Positions 17,606-25,909 of a stretch of DNA of 64,000 nucleotides are shown here, in pieces. The position numbers were made by a program, and so were the translations under genes. Under the pieces are notes generated by a model, which did no database searches, was not told where the DNA came from, and was given only the letters and a program-made list of their open reading frames with translations. Position 1 is the first letter of the stretch, and every line of letters starts with the position of its first letter. Source of the stretch: Arthrobacter ruber (lineage in GTDB: Bacteria > Actinomycetota > Actinomycetes > Actinomycetales > Micrococcaceae); contig NZ_PPTH01000012.1 of assembly GCF_002954225.1 (NCBI RefSeq), positions 160,579 through 224,578 of the forward strand, read 5' to 3'.

Positions 17606-17628
17606 TCTCCGAGGCTACCGCCATCTGA

Positions 17629-17648
17629 ACAATACAATCGTATTGTAT
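17629..17648. promoter_or_regulatory. TetR operator, two overlapping perfect dyads
   Basis: ACAATAC-AATC-GTATTGT (17629-17646) and ATACAAT-CGT-ATTGTAT (17632-17648) are both perfect 7-base inverted repeats sharing the same bases. They sit between the TetR start (17605) and the membrane gene start (17658), where a repressor would block both promoters. Confidence 0.75.
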
Positions 17649-17657
17649 GGTTGCGCC

Positions 17658-18314
17658 ATGACGCGACTTCAATGGGGTGCCACGCTGTGGATCCTCGGCA
17701 TGCTGACCCTTCCCGCGCAGGCCCTTGCAGCGATGCTCTGGCCTCAGGGTTACTCCTGGGGTTCGAACTTCATCAGCGACCTCGGTGTGACGGAATGCGG
17801 GACGTTCGACGCCGGTACGCGGGTGGAGCGCTACATCTGCTCACCGGGGCACGTCCTGGCCAACGGTTCGACGATCGTGAACGGCGCGTGCCTCGCACTC
17901 GGCGCTGTCCTGCTGTGGTCGGCCTGGCCGCGAGCGCGGACAGGCAAGGTTGCGATGGCCTTCCTCGCAAGCGGCGGCCTGCTGGTAATGCTGGTCGGGT
18001 TTCTGCCCTGGGACGTTCACCCGGAGGCTCATGACACGGCGGCCCTCGCTCAGGCGGCCATGCAATGGATCGGCATGATCCTCCTTGTCTTCGCGCTGCG
18101 CAGGAACACTGATGTTGGACGAGCAGCCCTGCTGACGGGCATGAGCGTTCTCGTTTCCATCATCGGATTCGCCCTGTTCGTCGACGCGATCAGCGGCGGC
18201 CCCGCACTGATGCTCGGCGTGGGATTCACGGAACGGATCGCCTTTGACACTCTCACCCTCTGGGGTGCGGCGGTTGGCTTCATCCTCCTCGCATCAACCA
18301 GGAGGAAGGCGTGA
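17658..18314 (+). CDS. DUF998-family membrane protein, 218 aa
   Basis: About six helices. The signature FISDLGVTECG after the first helix and CSPGHVLANGS before the second fit DUF998 proteins, whose function is not established. The ATG at 17658 lies just downstream of the TetR operator. The stop overlaps the next start (GTGA at 18311), so the two membrane proteins are produced together. Confidence 0.82.
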   Translation: MTRLQWGATLWILGMLTLPAQALAAMLWPQGYSWGSNFISDLGVTECGTFDAGTRVERYICSPGHVLANGSTIVNGACLALGAVLLWSAWPRARTGKVAMAFLASGGLLVMLVGFLPWDVHPEAHDTAALAQAAMQWIGMILLVFALRRNTDVGRAALLTGMSVLVSIIGFALFVDAISGGPALMLGVGFTERIAFDTLTLWGAAVGFILLASTRRKA

Positions 18315-18868
18315 TCCTAAGCCTCATCATCGCCTGCGAGGTCGGGTTCTGGATTGCCATCGTCGCCGGGCTGGTCGCCCGGTATGTCTTCCAGCTGAAG
18401 ACCGTCAGCGCGCTGCTGCTCCTGTGCGCTCCACTGATCGACGTCGTGCTTCTGGTAACGGTCACGATGCATCTGGCCTCCGGGGCGACCGCGTCCTGGC
18501 ACCACGGACTGGCGGCTATCTACATCGGATTCTCCCTGGCGTATGGGCACCGGATGATCAGCTGGGCGGACATCCGTTTCGCCCATCGATTCGCAGGCGG
18601 GCCGGCTCCGCAGAGACTGACCGGGTGGCAGTACACCCGGCGCTGCTGGAGTGACGTCGGGAGGACCCTGGGTGCAGCTCTCATCGCAGCGGGAATCATT
18701 GCGCTCATCACATGGTCCGTGGACGACTCCGACCGCACGGCCGCACTCTCCGGATGGATTCACCTACTCGGGATCGCCATCGCGATCGAGGTCATATGGG
18801 CGCTCAGCTACACCATCTGGCCGCGCAAAGCGGCCCTACGATCCGGTCGTACGACCACTTCAGGCTGA
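18311..18868 (+). CDS. Membrane protein, 185 aa (YmcC-like)
   Basis: GTG start overlapping the previous stop. Four helices near the N-terminus and middle and two near the C-terminus. The conserved-looking centre is GATASWHHGLAAIYIGFSL and YGHRMISWADIRFAHRFAGG. It resembles proteins annotated as YmcC-like, of unknown role. It is co-expressed with the DUF998 protein under TetR control. Confidence 0.7.
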   Translation: MILSLIIACEVGFWIAIVAGLVARYVFQLKTVSALLLLCAPLIDVVLLVTVTMHLASGATASWHHGLAAIYIGFSLAYGHRMISWADIRFAHRFAGGPAPQRLTGWQYTRRCWSDVGRTLGAALIAAGIIALITWSVDDSDRTAALSGWIHLLGIAIAIEVIWALSYTIWPRKAALRSGRTTTSG

Positions 18869-19082
18869 CATGACCCGGCCATCGGGATACCTGAGGCCTT
18901 TTCATCGATGGTGATCCTAGGCGGGCGAACAGTAACCATACGCCCCGTGGCGAAGAACAATCGCTGCACGTGCCTGTTCTCGCAGTGCTGCCACGCTCGT
19001 CGGATGGAGCCGCGCGATGGTTCACCCTCATCGGCACGCAGCTGTGAGCGAGAACCGAACGACGTGACGAAAGGGAGGACCA

Positions 19083-19664
19083 CTAGCCGGTAGTAAGGTA
19101 GCGGAGCTTCACGAGCTCCGACCCCGGCAGAATGGTTGCGTCGACCAACCGTAGGCCGGCACGGGAGCCCGCATAAAGCTTGTTTCCCGTTCCGAGTAGA
19201 GCGGCGCCGACTAGAACGATCAGCTCGTCGACCAGCCCTAGCTCGAGCAGTGGATTCCACGTCGTTGCACTGCCGAACATCAGCACGTCGCCATCGCCTT
19301 TTTCCTTGAGTCGGGTGAGCTCTGCCGGCGCCGCGGTTCTGGGGACGATCCGGGTAGTCCGCGCCCATGGAGCGTCCGGATCCGGCACCATGGAGTCGCT
19401 GATGAGAATCGAGGGCAGCGTGGTGACGAAGCGCGCAATGCCGTGTTCGCGCTCGTCCGCAGACGAATCTGCCGCAACCTTCGACCAGAAATCCCAGTTC
19501 TCCAAGTACCACGTACGCCCGTACACGAGGGTGCCCGCAGTACTCAGCAGCTCGAGATTATGTGTGTTGAACGCGTCCTCGAAGGGCATCACTGTCAGAT
19601 CACCGCCAGGGCCTTGGAAGTAGCCGTCGAGCGATGTGAGGACCGACACCACGAGTCTGCTCAT
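19083..19664 (-). CDS. Dihydrofolate-reductase-fold (RibD_C) family protein
   Basis: 193 residues from the ATG at 19662-19664; the open frame extends upstream without family-like sequence. It opens MSRLVVSVLTSLDGYFQGPG, the usual RibD_C start. It continues LVYGRTWYLENWDFW, DVLMFGSATTWNPLLELGLVDEL and GTGNKLYAG near the end. Such proteins are predicted NADPH-dependent reductases of unknown substrate. TATGCT nine bases upstream and no clear ribosome-binding site suggest a short or absent leader. Two relatives lie at 61.6 and 62.3 kb. Confidence 0.88.
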   Translation of the reverse strand: MSRLVVSVLTSLDGYFQGPGGDLTVMPFEDAFNTHNLELLSTAGTLVYGRTWYLENWDFWSKVAADSSADEREHGIARFVTTLPSILISDSMVPDPDAPWARTTRIVPRTAAPAELTRLKEKGDGDVLMFGSATTWNPLLELGLVDELIVLVGAALLGTGNKLYAGSRAGLRLVDATILPGSELVKLRYLTTG

Positions 19665-19881
19665 GCCGTGAGCATACAACCCCTCCACGCGCGCCCTGCA
19701 GGTCGGCATCTGCTCCTCCCCCGTCAGCATCAGGTTGCTGATCACGATCGGCGAATCCGGCATCTTTCTCGGAGAGCTCGATCTCCTGGCCGTTGTCACC
19801 CAGCCAATAGTAGGAACGCGGCCCAGTATCAGGCTCTGAACGCTTGACCATCGTGTACGTCACACCACCGTGCACCTTCAC
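19600..19881 (-). CDS. Doubtful small ORF between operon genes
   Basis: GTG at 19879-19881 begins a frame whose first ~40 residues look protein-like (VTYTMVKRSEPDTGPRSYYW and NGQEIELSEKDAG). It then becomes Gly/Ala/Arg-rich and overlaps the reductase start. It may be a short real protein, a fragment or chance. Confidence 0.25.
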   Translation of the reverse strand: MKVHGGVTYTMVKRSEPDTGPRSYYWLGDNGQEIELSEKDAGFADRDQQPDADGGGADADLQGARGGVVCSRHEQTRGVGPHIARRLLPRPWR

Positions 19882-19903
19882 CGTCGTGGGAAGACCAGAG
19901 TCT

Positions 19904-20359
19904 TCATGGCCTTGGGAAGAGGCTTTCGTGAGGCTGCCCGCGATTCTTCTCTCTTTTGCCGATGGTCTCGACTGCTGCAGCCATACCGAGCATGGCGGCT
20001 GAGCCGAAGGTCGCGCCGAAGGCGAGAAGTACTGCCCCTACCGCCCAGAGGCCGCTTGCATCCATTGCAGAAGCCGTGCTGATCCAGGCGAGCGTGAAAG
20101 AGGCCGAAAGTACCACCACGGCAACAAAGAAGTGCAGAAGGCGATAGGCAAGTCCCACTACCACGATGCCGCACAGCAGGGCAGCCACGCCCTGCCATAT
20201 CTCGTACGGGCCGGTCATCCTGCCGGTGTCCGGATCGGACTGGTACTCGGTATCCCAGCCGAACCACCCGAACCAGAGCCCTGCGGACAGGAGCGCAATC
20301 AGGACGACGGCGGCCCCTTGTTCAAGGGGAGACCAGTCACGGCTGCGTGTCAGGCGCAT
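19904..20359 (-). CDS. Four-helix membrane protein, 151 aa
   Basis: Strong GGAGTGAAGG precedes the ATG. Helices lie at about 18-35, 55-75, 78-98 and 102-132. The loop after helix 1 is acidic and Asp-rich (DTEYQSDPDTGRMTGPYEIW), the tail basic. No family recognised. It belongs to a leftward chain of small membrane and exported proteins. Confidence 0.75.
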   Translation of the reverse strand: MRLTRSRDWSPLEQGAAVVLIALLSAGLWFGWFGWDTEYQSDPDTGRMTGPYEIWQGVAALLCGIVVVGLAYRLLHFFVAVVVLSASFTLAWISTASAMDASGLWAVGAVLLAFGATFGSAAMLGMAAAVETIGKREKNRGQPHESLFPRP

Positions 20360-20411
20360 CCTTCACTCCAGATCGTTGCCGGTTCACGTCTTCCGCCCAA
20401 CCGGCGGATGA

Positions 20412-20588
20412 TCACGTGCTATCACAAGCCGACTGCCGCTGCATGGAACAGCGCAGGGTGGAGCTGCCGCCGACAACGAGAACGACGACCAGGCAGACGT
20501 AGGAAAGCAGGCCCATGCCCCGGAAGAGGAGGTTCACCAAGGCACCGGCGAACGCCGGCGCGACGATGATTCGTTCGGTTCTGGTCAC
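20412..20588 (-). CDS. Small membrane protein, 58 aa
   Basis: GTG at 20586-20588, stop at 20412. It reads MTRTERIIVAPAFAGALVNL and then a strong helix (GLLSYVCLVVVLVVGG). It sits 15 bases after the lipoprotein gene and 52 bases before the next gene, all on one strand. That position supports it despite its length and the weak ribosome-binding site. Confidence 0.5.
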   Translation of the reverse strand: MTRTERIIVAPAFAGALVNLLFRGMGLLSYVCLVVVLVVGGSSTLRCSMQRQSACDST

Positions 20589-20603
20589 TGAAGTGTCGTG
20601 GCG

Positions 20604-21011
20604 TCAGCTGGTCAACGGCATGCGCTGCGACACCCAGATCGGGCCGATCTCGGTCATGAACTCGTCGTCGCAGGCCTGCATGATCTGATCGGAAGGCGGT
20701 CCATCGCCACTGTAGGAGGACTGGAAGCCGAGCTGGTTGCCGTTCTGTTCAACAAGTGGTCCGACGCCGAAGCCTTTGTCCTGGAGGCAGCCGCGTGTCG
20801 CATCAACTGCGTCGCGATACTCGGCCTCGGTCACGACCAGGTCTTCCAGGACCGCCTGCTGGTATCCGCTTGCGCTGTCCCTCATCTGCTGCTTCTCATC
20901 CTCGGAGAAGGACGGAGCACTGGCGCAGCCGGCCAGCAGAAGAGCTGAACATCCGATGACACCAGCCACAGCTGCGGTGTGCCTGGTGATCATGCTCGGG
21001 TAGTCGATCAT
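20604..21011 (-). CDS. Lipoprotein with two-cysteine module, 135 aa
   Basis: ATG at 21009-21011 overlaps the stop of the preceding gene (ATGA). A second in-frame ATG at 20993 is an alternative. The signal peptide ends in the lipobox LLAGC. The mature domain has YRDAVDATRGCLQDKGFGVGP and, 38 residues after that Cys, QACDDEF. The same C-x4-G-aromatic plus QAC pattern occurs in the sigma partner at 9421. It probably sits on the outer face of the membrane. Function unknown. Confidence 0.72.
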   Translation of the reverse strand: MIDYPSMITRHTAAVAGVIGCSALLLAGCASAPSFSEDEKQQMRDSASGYQQAVLEDLVVTEAEYRDAVDATRGCLQDKGFGVGPLVEQNGNQLGFQSSYSGDGPPSDQIMQACDDEFMTEIGPIWVSQRMPLTS

Positions 21012-21184
21012 CGGGACCCGGACTGCGGATCGGGGCCAGGAGTCCGCGAAGCGCCGGCGTAATAGGACCGCATGCCGTGCTTCACACCCAGCCGGATGAT
21101 CAGGTACAGCACAAGACCCATAGCAGCTATTACGACAAGCCATACCAGCAGGACGATGAAAACTTCCGGTCCACCAAGAGCCAT
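21008..21184 (-). CDS. Small single-helix membrane protein, 58 aa
   Basis: MALGGPEVFIVLLVWLVV begins a ~28-residue helix, followed by a basic and polar tail ending PGPDPQSGSR. An upstream ATG at 21196 is possible, but GGGGG five bases before the ATG at 21184 favours the shorter form. The stop overlaps the lipoprotein start, so the two are coupled. Confidence 0.65.
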   Translation of the reverse strand: MALGGPEVFIVLLVWLVVIAAMGLVLYLIIRLGVKHGMRSYYAGASRTPGPDPQSGSR

Positions 21185-21290
21185 TGCAACCCCCATGTTC
21201 GCTGTCAGTCGCTCGGTGATCAGAGCCTAGTCCCGCTCTGATCACGGAGCACTCCGGACATGCCAGGGCAGCGCCAGCTGTAGCGGGCGC

Positions 21291-21572
21291 TCACCGAACC
21301 GGGTGATCACCCTCGTCGTCGTTCCATTTGCCGGTTGGCACCTGCGCGGCGAACAGCTGATCGTTCGACGACGCGTCTTGGCCAGCGAAGTCCATCTAGT
21401 TCACGCTGAACCCGTCTTGAAGGGTCGACTCGTGCTCCACTGCGGCGGCACAGGTCCAAAAGCGGGAGTAGTTGGCTTCAGCTATGCGGTAGGCCTTGAC
21501 GCGATCGACCTCGCGGCCACAGGCCGAATCAGTAGTTCCCAGCACGGTGATCGCAGCGAAGAGCTTCGGCAC
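21291..21572 (-). pseudogene. Small exported protein gene with in-frame amber codon
   Basis: From GTG 21572 a frame reads MPKLFAAITVLGTTDSACG and on to FSVN, then meets TAG at 21396-21398. It continues in the same frame as MDFAGQDASSNDQL to a TGA at 21291-21293. Together the two parts make about 93 residues. The start region resembles a signal peptide. Either a nonsense mutation split one gene or these are two chance frames. It lies upstream of and parallel to the small-protein operon. Confidence 0.4.
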
Positions 21573-21762
21573 CCAGGTTGTGAAGGGTCTGGCAGGCGGA
21601 GATCCCCATCGATAGGATCAACCGAGCTCTACACCTTGTGCCTTCGATACCTGTTCCGGACGGCATCGGATCGTCTGCTCTGCTGTGGCTGATGCGCTCG
21701 GTGACGATGTCTCTGCATCGCCTCGTAGGGTCGATGCACAAAGGCCTGCCAGCGCCTGTCCC

Positions 21763-22014
21763 ATGGGGGTTCTCGTGACCGTTGCTTCGCTTCTCGTCGG
21801 CTGTGCGGTGGGGTTCTACACCGATGTCAGCAGACGAGATGATCAGGTAACGAGGCGCCGCCTGATCTGGCTCATCGCCGCCATAGCCTGGTGTGCGATC
21901 ATCCTCACCGCAACCGATGGGCAGGGTGAGCTCGAGAATTCTCTTCTGGCCTACGCCAGCGGGACATTCGTCGGTCTACTCAGCCGGGAATACCACCGCG
22001 CTGGACCCCGATGA
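21763..22014 (+). CDS. Small membrane protein, 83 aa
   Basis: Starting at ATG 21763 (or GTG 21775) it reads MGVLVTVASLLVGCAVGF, a charged loop DVSRRDDQVTRRR, a second helix (LIWLIAAIAWCAIIL) and a third weak one. The 26 upstream codons look non-coding. No family recognised. Confidence 0.6.
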   Translation: MGVLVTVASLLVGCAVGFYTDVSRRDDQVTRRRLIWLIAAIAWCAIILTATDGQGELENSLLAYASGTFVGLLSREYHRAGPR

Positions 22015-22135
22015 GCAGTGCGTCCGCTCGTGCTACGGTCCTTGGGTTCTTGCCGCGTCGGGCCCGCGCCGTGCGCTACACCGCTGCATGTCAGGGTTAC
22101 GCCATGTCCTGCTTCGTGGCTGGCACACTGGCCGC

Positions 22136-22858
22136 ATGGCCTTCGAACGATTCCCGATCCGGAGACTGACCGAGCATCCCTCCAACGCCCTTGATCGACG
22201 GATCTGGCCGGCGACCTTGGCACCCGTCGCTACGATCCTCGATAGCGGACTGGATCTCGGCCCGGCTACCGTCCTGGTGGGTGAGAACGGGTCCGGTAAG
22301 TCCACCATCATCGAGGCGATCGCGTTGGCCTACGGGCTGTCCCCCGAGGGAGGCTCGACCGGAGCGCAACACAGGACGCGTACAACAGAATCGGTACTCG
22401 CTGATCACCTCCAGCTGGTCCGAAACGCCGGCACCACCCGACGTGGGTACTTCCTGCGCGCCGAGACAATGCACGGCTTCTACACCTACCTCGAGTCGAA
22501 CCCCAGCACGAGCGGGCCGGACGTTTCCTTCCACGAGATGTCTCACGGTGAATCGTTCCTCGAGCTCGTGGTCGATCGGTTTCGTGGATCGGGTCTTTGG
22601 ATCCTCGACGAGCCGGAATCAGCGCTGTCCTTCTCGGGTTGCCTGGCGTTGCTCGGCGTACTGAAAGAACTCGTCGCGTCGGGGAAGTCTCAAGTGATCC
22701 TCTCGACGCACTCACCGCTCCTGGCTGCCATGCCGAATGCGCAGATCTTCGAAGTCGGCAGCTGGGGCCTACGTGATCGACAGTGGGAAGATCTCGACCT
22801 CGTCACAAGCTGGCAGGCCTTCCTCACCTCGCCCGAGCGCTACCTCAAGCACCTCTAG
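22136..22858 (+). CDS. RecF/SMC-like AAA ATPase, compact
   Basis: 240 residues from ATG 22136. It opens with FPIRRLTEHPSNALDRRIWP, then Walker A GENGSGKST (about residue 60) and a short insert in place of a coiled coil. FHEMSHGESFLEL is the signature, LWILDEPESALS is Walker B and VILSTHSPLLAAMP is the switch. It resembles small AAA_21/AAA_23 proteins that act in nucleic-acid or phage-defence contexts, but no partner nuclease is adjacent. The last 90 bases overlap an antisense MerR gene. Confidence 0.82.
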   Translation: MAFERFPIRRLTEHPSNALDRRIWPATLAPVATILDSGLDLGPATVLVGENGSGKSTIIEAIALAYGLSPEGGSTGAQHRTRTTESVLADHLQLVRNAGTTRRGYFLRAETMHGFYTYLESNPSTSGPDVSFHEMSHGESFLELVVDRFRGSGLWILDEPESALSFSGCLALLGVLKELVASGKSQVILSTHSPLLAAMPNAQIFEVGSWGLRDRQWEDLDLVTSWQAFLTSPERYLKHL

Positions 22859-23329
22859 CTGAACGCTGCCCCGGGTACGCATACGCTGCACGGCAGTGCG
22901 CTGCCGCTGCAATCCTGCTTCCCGGCCTACGAAGGCTGTTGCCAACCGTCCGAGAACGCCCGTGACATCGTTGTCGCTGCAAGCACCGGTACCGGCACCG
23001 GCCGTGGCAGCGGAGGCGTCACGGGTGTCGTCCAAGGCGATCCCGGCGTCGGTCATCGTGCGGATCCACAGCAACCGGATCATCTCGTCAGAACCGCAGC
23101 GGCGGCGATCATCGCTGCCTCGCTCGGGCTCGGGAAGCAAGCCGATCTCGTGGTGGCGACGGATCGCGCGCGGTGTAATGCCGACGAGCGAAGCCGCATC
23201 ACCGATGCTGACCGACGCGGCGGAATGAAGGACGACGACATGAGCGGGCCTTCCTCCGGAGGGCGGGTGCAAGTCCACCGGACCACGTAACGCTACGGAA
23301 GGTGCACCTCCGAGTACTGCGCCCGGCAT
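22769..23329 (-). CDS. MerR-family regulator, 3' end antisense to the ATPase
   Basis: The helix-turn-helix is clear: SVSIGDAASLVGITPRAIRR, HHEIGLLPEPERG and DEMIRLLWIRTMTDAGIAL. The N-terminus is unclear because no ATG lies near the usual start; a GTG or TTG about 25 codons upstream is possible. The last ~30 codons run antisense through the ATPase gene and look like its shadow, so the regulator may have lost its own C-terminus or end by chance read-through. Confidence 0.65.
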   Translation of the reverse strand: MPGAVLGGAPSVALRGPVDLHPPSGGRPAHVVVLHSAASVSIGDAASLVGITPRAIRRHHEIGLLPEPERGSDDRRRCGSDEMIRLLWIRTMTDAGIALDDTRDASAATAGAGTGACSDNDVTGVLGRLATAFVGREAGLQRQRTAVQRMRTRGSVQLEVLEVALGRGEEGLPACDEVEIFPLSIT

Positions 23330-23540
23330 CCGTGCCAGCAGACGGCTATCAGAACTGGAGCCTCACGAAGCACGTCCACGCGAGTGGGAGGGCCTCCGTC
23401 GACACTGGCGACGCTCGCAGTATCAGGAGTATCGGACCAGAACCTTCCTGTGATCGACCGGTCATTCTTGGGCCCGTCCCGCTGAAGGATCCTCTGCCGG
23501 GGCTCTTCAGTCTTCGGGGCGGGCTTCTTCCAAATGGTGG

Positions 23541-23837
23541 TCAGGCCCTCCAGCCGAGGACTGCACCGCCGGTCACCATCGCACTGAACAACGTGGCGAG
23601 CGACACCGCGGGCACAAGAAGGACCCAGTAGGAGCGATGCAGCATCAACCTGACGCCGATGTAGGTCATGACCGCCCACCACCCAAGAAACAAAGCTACA
23701 GCCCAGGGCGGGGCGGCAAGGCCGCTGATCAGGGAGAGATATCCGACCCCAAGCTGCGCCACAGCAGCGCAGGCGGCCACCACTACGAAAAGCACAAGAC
23801 TTCCGCCATGCCTGACAGCCGGCGAGGGATGGTGCAT
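23541..23837 (-). CDS. Three-helix membrane protein, 98 aa
   Basis: MHHPSPAVRHGG is followed by helices at about 13-35, 42-62 and 70-92 (LVLFVVVAACAAVAQLGVG, WAVALFLGWWAVMTYIGV, WVLLVPAVSLATLFS). No family recognised. An overlapping longer frame in another phase is not protein-like. Confidence 0.68.
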   Translation of the reverse strand: MHHPSPAVRHGGSLVLFVVVAACAAVAQLGVGYLSLISGLAAPPWAVALFLGWWAVMTYIGVRLMLHRSYWVLLVPAVSLATLFSAMVTGGAVLGWRA

Positions 23838-24084
23838 ACCTCAAGTCTATTGGGCCTCAGAGCTGAAGGTGCTGCAGCCAGGACACCACTTCACAGGGAA
23901 GGGCCAGTTCGCTTTGTCAGTGCCCGCAGCTCCACCCTGCAACGGACGGGCTCGAGGGTAGCGGCGCCGTCGTCGTGTGCCTGCCACGAGTCGGCCGAAG
24001 GGGCCGGGTTAGAGTCGTGGGAGCCCTTGATGAAAGCAGGATCCGATCTTCCGCCGTATTCCACGTAGCAGTGTTCCCCTTGCT

Positions 24085-25815
24085 GTGGCGATAGTCCTTG
24101 TCATGACCGGTTGCACATCGGGTCAGTCACCCATGCCGACCGTCAGTGAATCGGCGGCGGACGCCGATCCCTCGGTGGTGCTTGCGGCCCCCGCGGCCGG
24201 CACGCGCGAGGTTCTGGCGGGCACCGGCGGGCAGACCTCCCTCGAGATGAGCCGCGCGCTGTTCGACACCAGTCCTGCCGTCGTGGTGTTCGTCCGTCAG
24301 GCGGAGACTGTTCCTGATGTCGCGGACGCCGCTCTCATAACGGCTGTCAGTGCTGCGGTAGGTCTGCGCGTTCCCCTGCTGGTCGTAGGGCCGGGAGGGT
24401 CAGATGCCTCAGAGGCTATGGCTGAACTCGACCGCCTCAAGGCTGAGACGGTCGTCGGGTATGGTGATGCGACGGCGGACTGGACTGCCCTGGCCGGGCA
24501 GCGAGCCCTCGTCATCGGTCCTACCGGGGAGACCGATTTCGCCGCCGTCCTGAACCTGTCGGTCACCCCGGTTTCTGTTCCGGAGACGGACGTCGCTGCC
24601 GCAGTGAGTGAGCTTGATGCGAGCGAGCCACGCCTGATCACCCTGCAACCCCGTCACGGAGCAGCTCCCGCACCGCAGCAGGGCGGACCGGCTGCAACCG
24701 CCCGCCCCACGCCCACGGCCCCCGCCCACTCGGCACTGGTGGAATCCGCCACGACAGAGAAGGTCCCACGCTTCACACCTGCGGGCCGAGCAACGGACGC
24801 CCTGATTCTGGTGACTCATTCCTCTGCTGTAGCACCGCTGGCCACGGCACGGGCTGCAGGCGCTGATGTCCAGATGGTCGCCGACGCGGACCCACGATCG
24901 ACCAGCAGGGCGATAGATGCCATCCGGTCCAACGCCGGCCATGCGGTATTCGCGATCGGTGATTCGTTCGGCTCCCGGGATACCTTCGCCCAGCGGGTTC
25001 GTGTTGCGGCAACAGCACCCCAATTAGCGGGCGGTGGCCAGACAGTATTTCCCGGCCGTCGGATGGTGGCCCTGTACGGGCACCCCAGCGGCCCTGCCCT
25101 CGGAGCGCTGGGTGAGCAGGGCATCGACGAGACGATCGCCCGCGTCAAGGATCTCGCCGCCCAGTACCAGCCGTTCAGCGACGAGCCCGTTGTTCCCGCC
25201 CTTGACCTGATTGCCACGGTCGCCAGCGCGGAGCCCGGCCTCGACGGCGACTATTCGAGCGCGACGTCCATCGAGGTCCTTCGGCCCTGGGTCGACGCCG
25301 CCGAGGAACAGGGCGTGTACGTCGTGCTGGACCTGCAGTCGGGGCGGTCCGATTTCCTGTCCCAGGCCAAGATGTACGAAGAGCTTCTTGCCCGACCGTC
25401 CGTCGGGCTCGCACTGGATCCGGAATGGCGGTTGCTCCCCGGCCAGCAGCCTCTTCAGCAGATCGGCACCGTCAGCACCACGGAGGTCAATGCAACCACC
25501 ACATGGCTTGCCGACCTGACGCGGGACCGGCACCTACCCCAGAAGCTCCTCATGATTCACCAGTTCCGCATCGATATGATCAGTGACCGCGCGGCCCTCG
25601 ACCTCTCACGCACCGAAGTAGCTGTGACGCTGCACGCTGACGGGCATGGGACTCCGGAGCAGAAACTCGACACCTGGTCGGCGCTGCAAACCGTGTCCCC
25701 GGCAGGGGCTTGGCCCTCATGGAAGAACTTCTACGATGAGGACCAGCCGATGCTGACACCCGAACAGACGTACTCAGTCATCGACCCCAAGCCGTGGCTC
25801 ATCACCTACCAGTAA
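24085..25815 (+). CDS. Lipoprotein with two CWB2-like regions and a C-terminal catalytic-like domain
   Basis: The frame from GTG 24085 gives only MAIVLVMTGC before the lipobox Cys, too short for a signal peptide. In the same frame upstream the codons read FRRIPRSSVPLAV, a normal n-region, but the only start there would be ATT 24058. Residues ~60-165 and ~230-330 have the rhythm of CWB2 cell-wall-binding repeats (VVVFVRQAETVPDVADAAL). Residues 340-576 look like an alpha/beta barrel (VYVVLDLQSGR, GLALDPEW, LMIHQFR). Surface role likely; enzymatic activity is unproven. Confidence 0.75.
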   Translation: MAIVLVMTGCTSGQSPMPTVSESAADADPSVVLAAPAAGTREVLAGTGGQTSLEMSRALFDTSPAVVVFVRQAETVPDVADAALITAVSAAVGLRVPLLVVGPGGSDASEAMAELDRLKAETVVGYGDATADWTALAGQRALVIGPTGETDFAAVLNLSVTPVSVPETDVAAAVSELDASEPRLITLQPRHGAAPAPQQGGPAATARPTPTAPAHSALVESATTEKVPRFTPAGRATDALILVTHSSAVAPLATARAAGADVQMVADADPRSTSRAIDAIRSNAGHAVFAIGDSFGSRDTFAQRVRVAATAPQLAGGGQTVFPGRRMVALYGHPSGPALGALGEQGIDETIARVKDLAAQYQPFSDEPVVPALDLIATVASAEPGLDGDYSSATSIEVLRPWVDAAEEQGVYVVLDLQSGRSDFLSQAKMYEELLARPSVGLALDPEWRLLPGQQPLQQIGTVSTTEVNATTTWLADLTRDRHLPQKLLMIHQFRIDMISDRAALDLSRTEVAVTLHADGHGTPEQKLDTWSALQTVSPAGAWPSWKNFYDEDQPMLTPEQTYSVIDPKPWLITYQ

Positions 25816-25909
25816 CGATCTTCGCGGGCCATCCAGAGCCCGGCCAGGGCTGACTACTCCAGCCCGTGATGCTAGGCCTCCTTGAGGGCCGCCATAGGAT
25901 CTGCCGATG

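Noticed and set aside
18869..19082. Possible acetyltransferase-like remnant on the minus strand
   Set aside because: Only a few residues (MVTVRPPRITIDEKA) look protein-like; too little to support a gene.
22136..22858. ATPase as part of a phage-defence system
   Set aside because: A RecF/SMC-like ATPase alone is not enough. No nuclease, TOPRIM or effector gene is adjacent.
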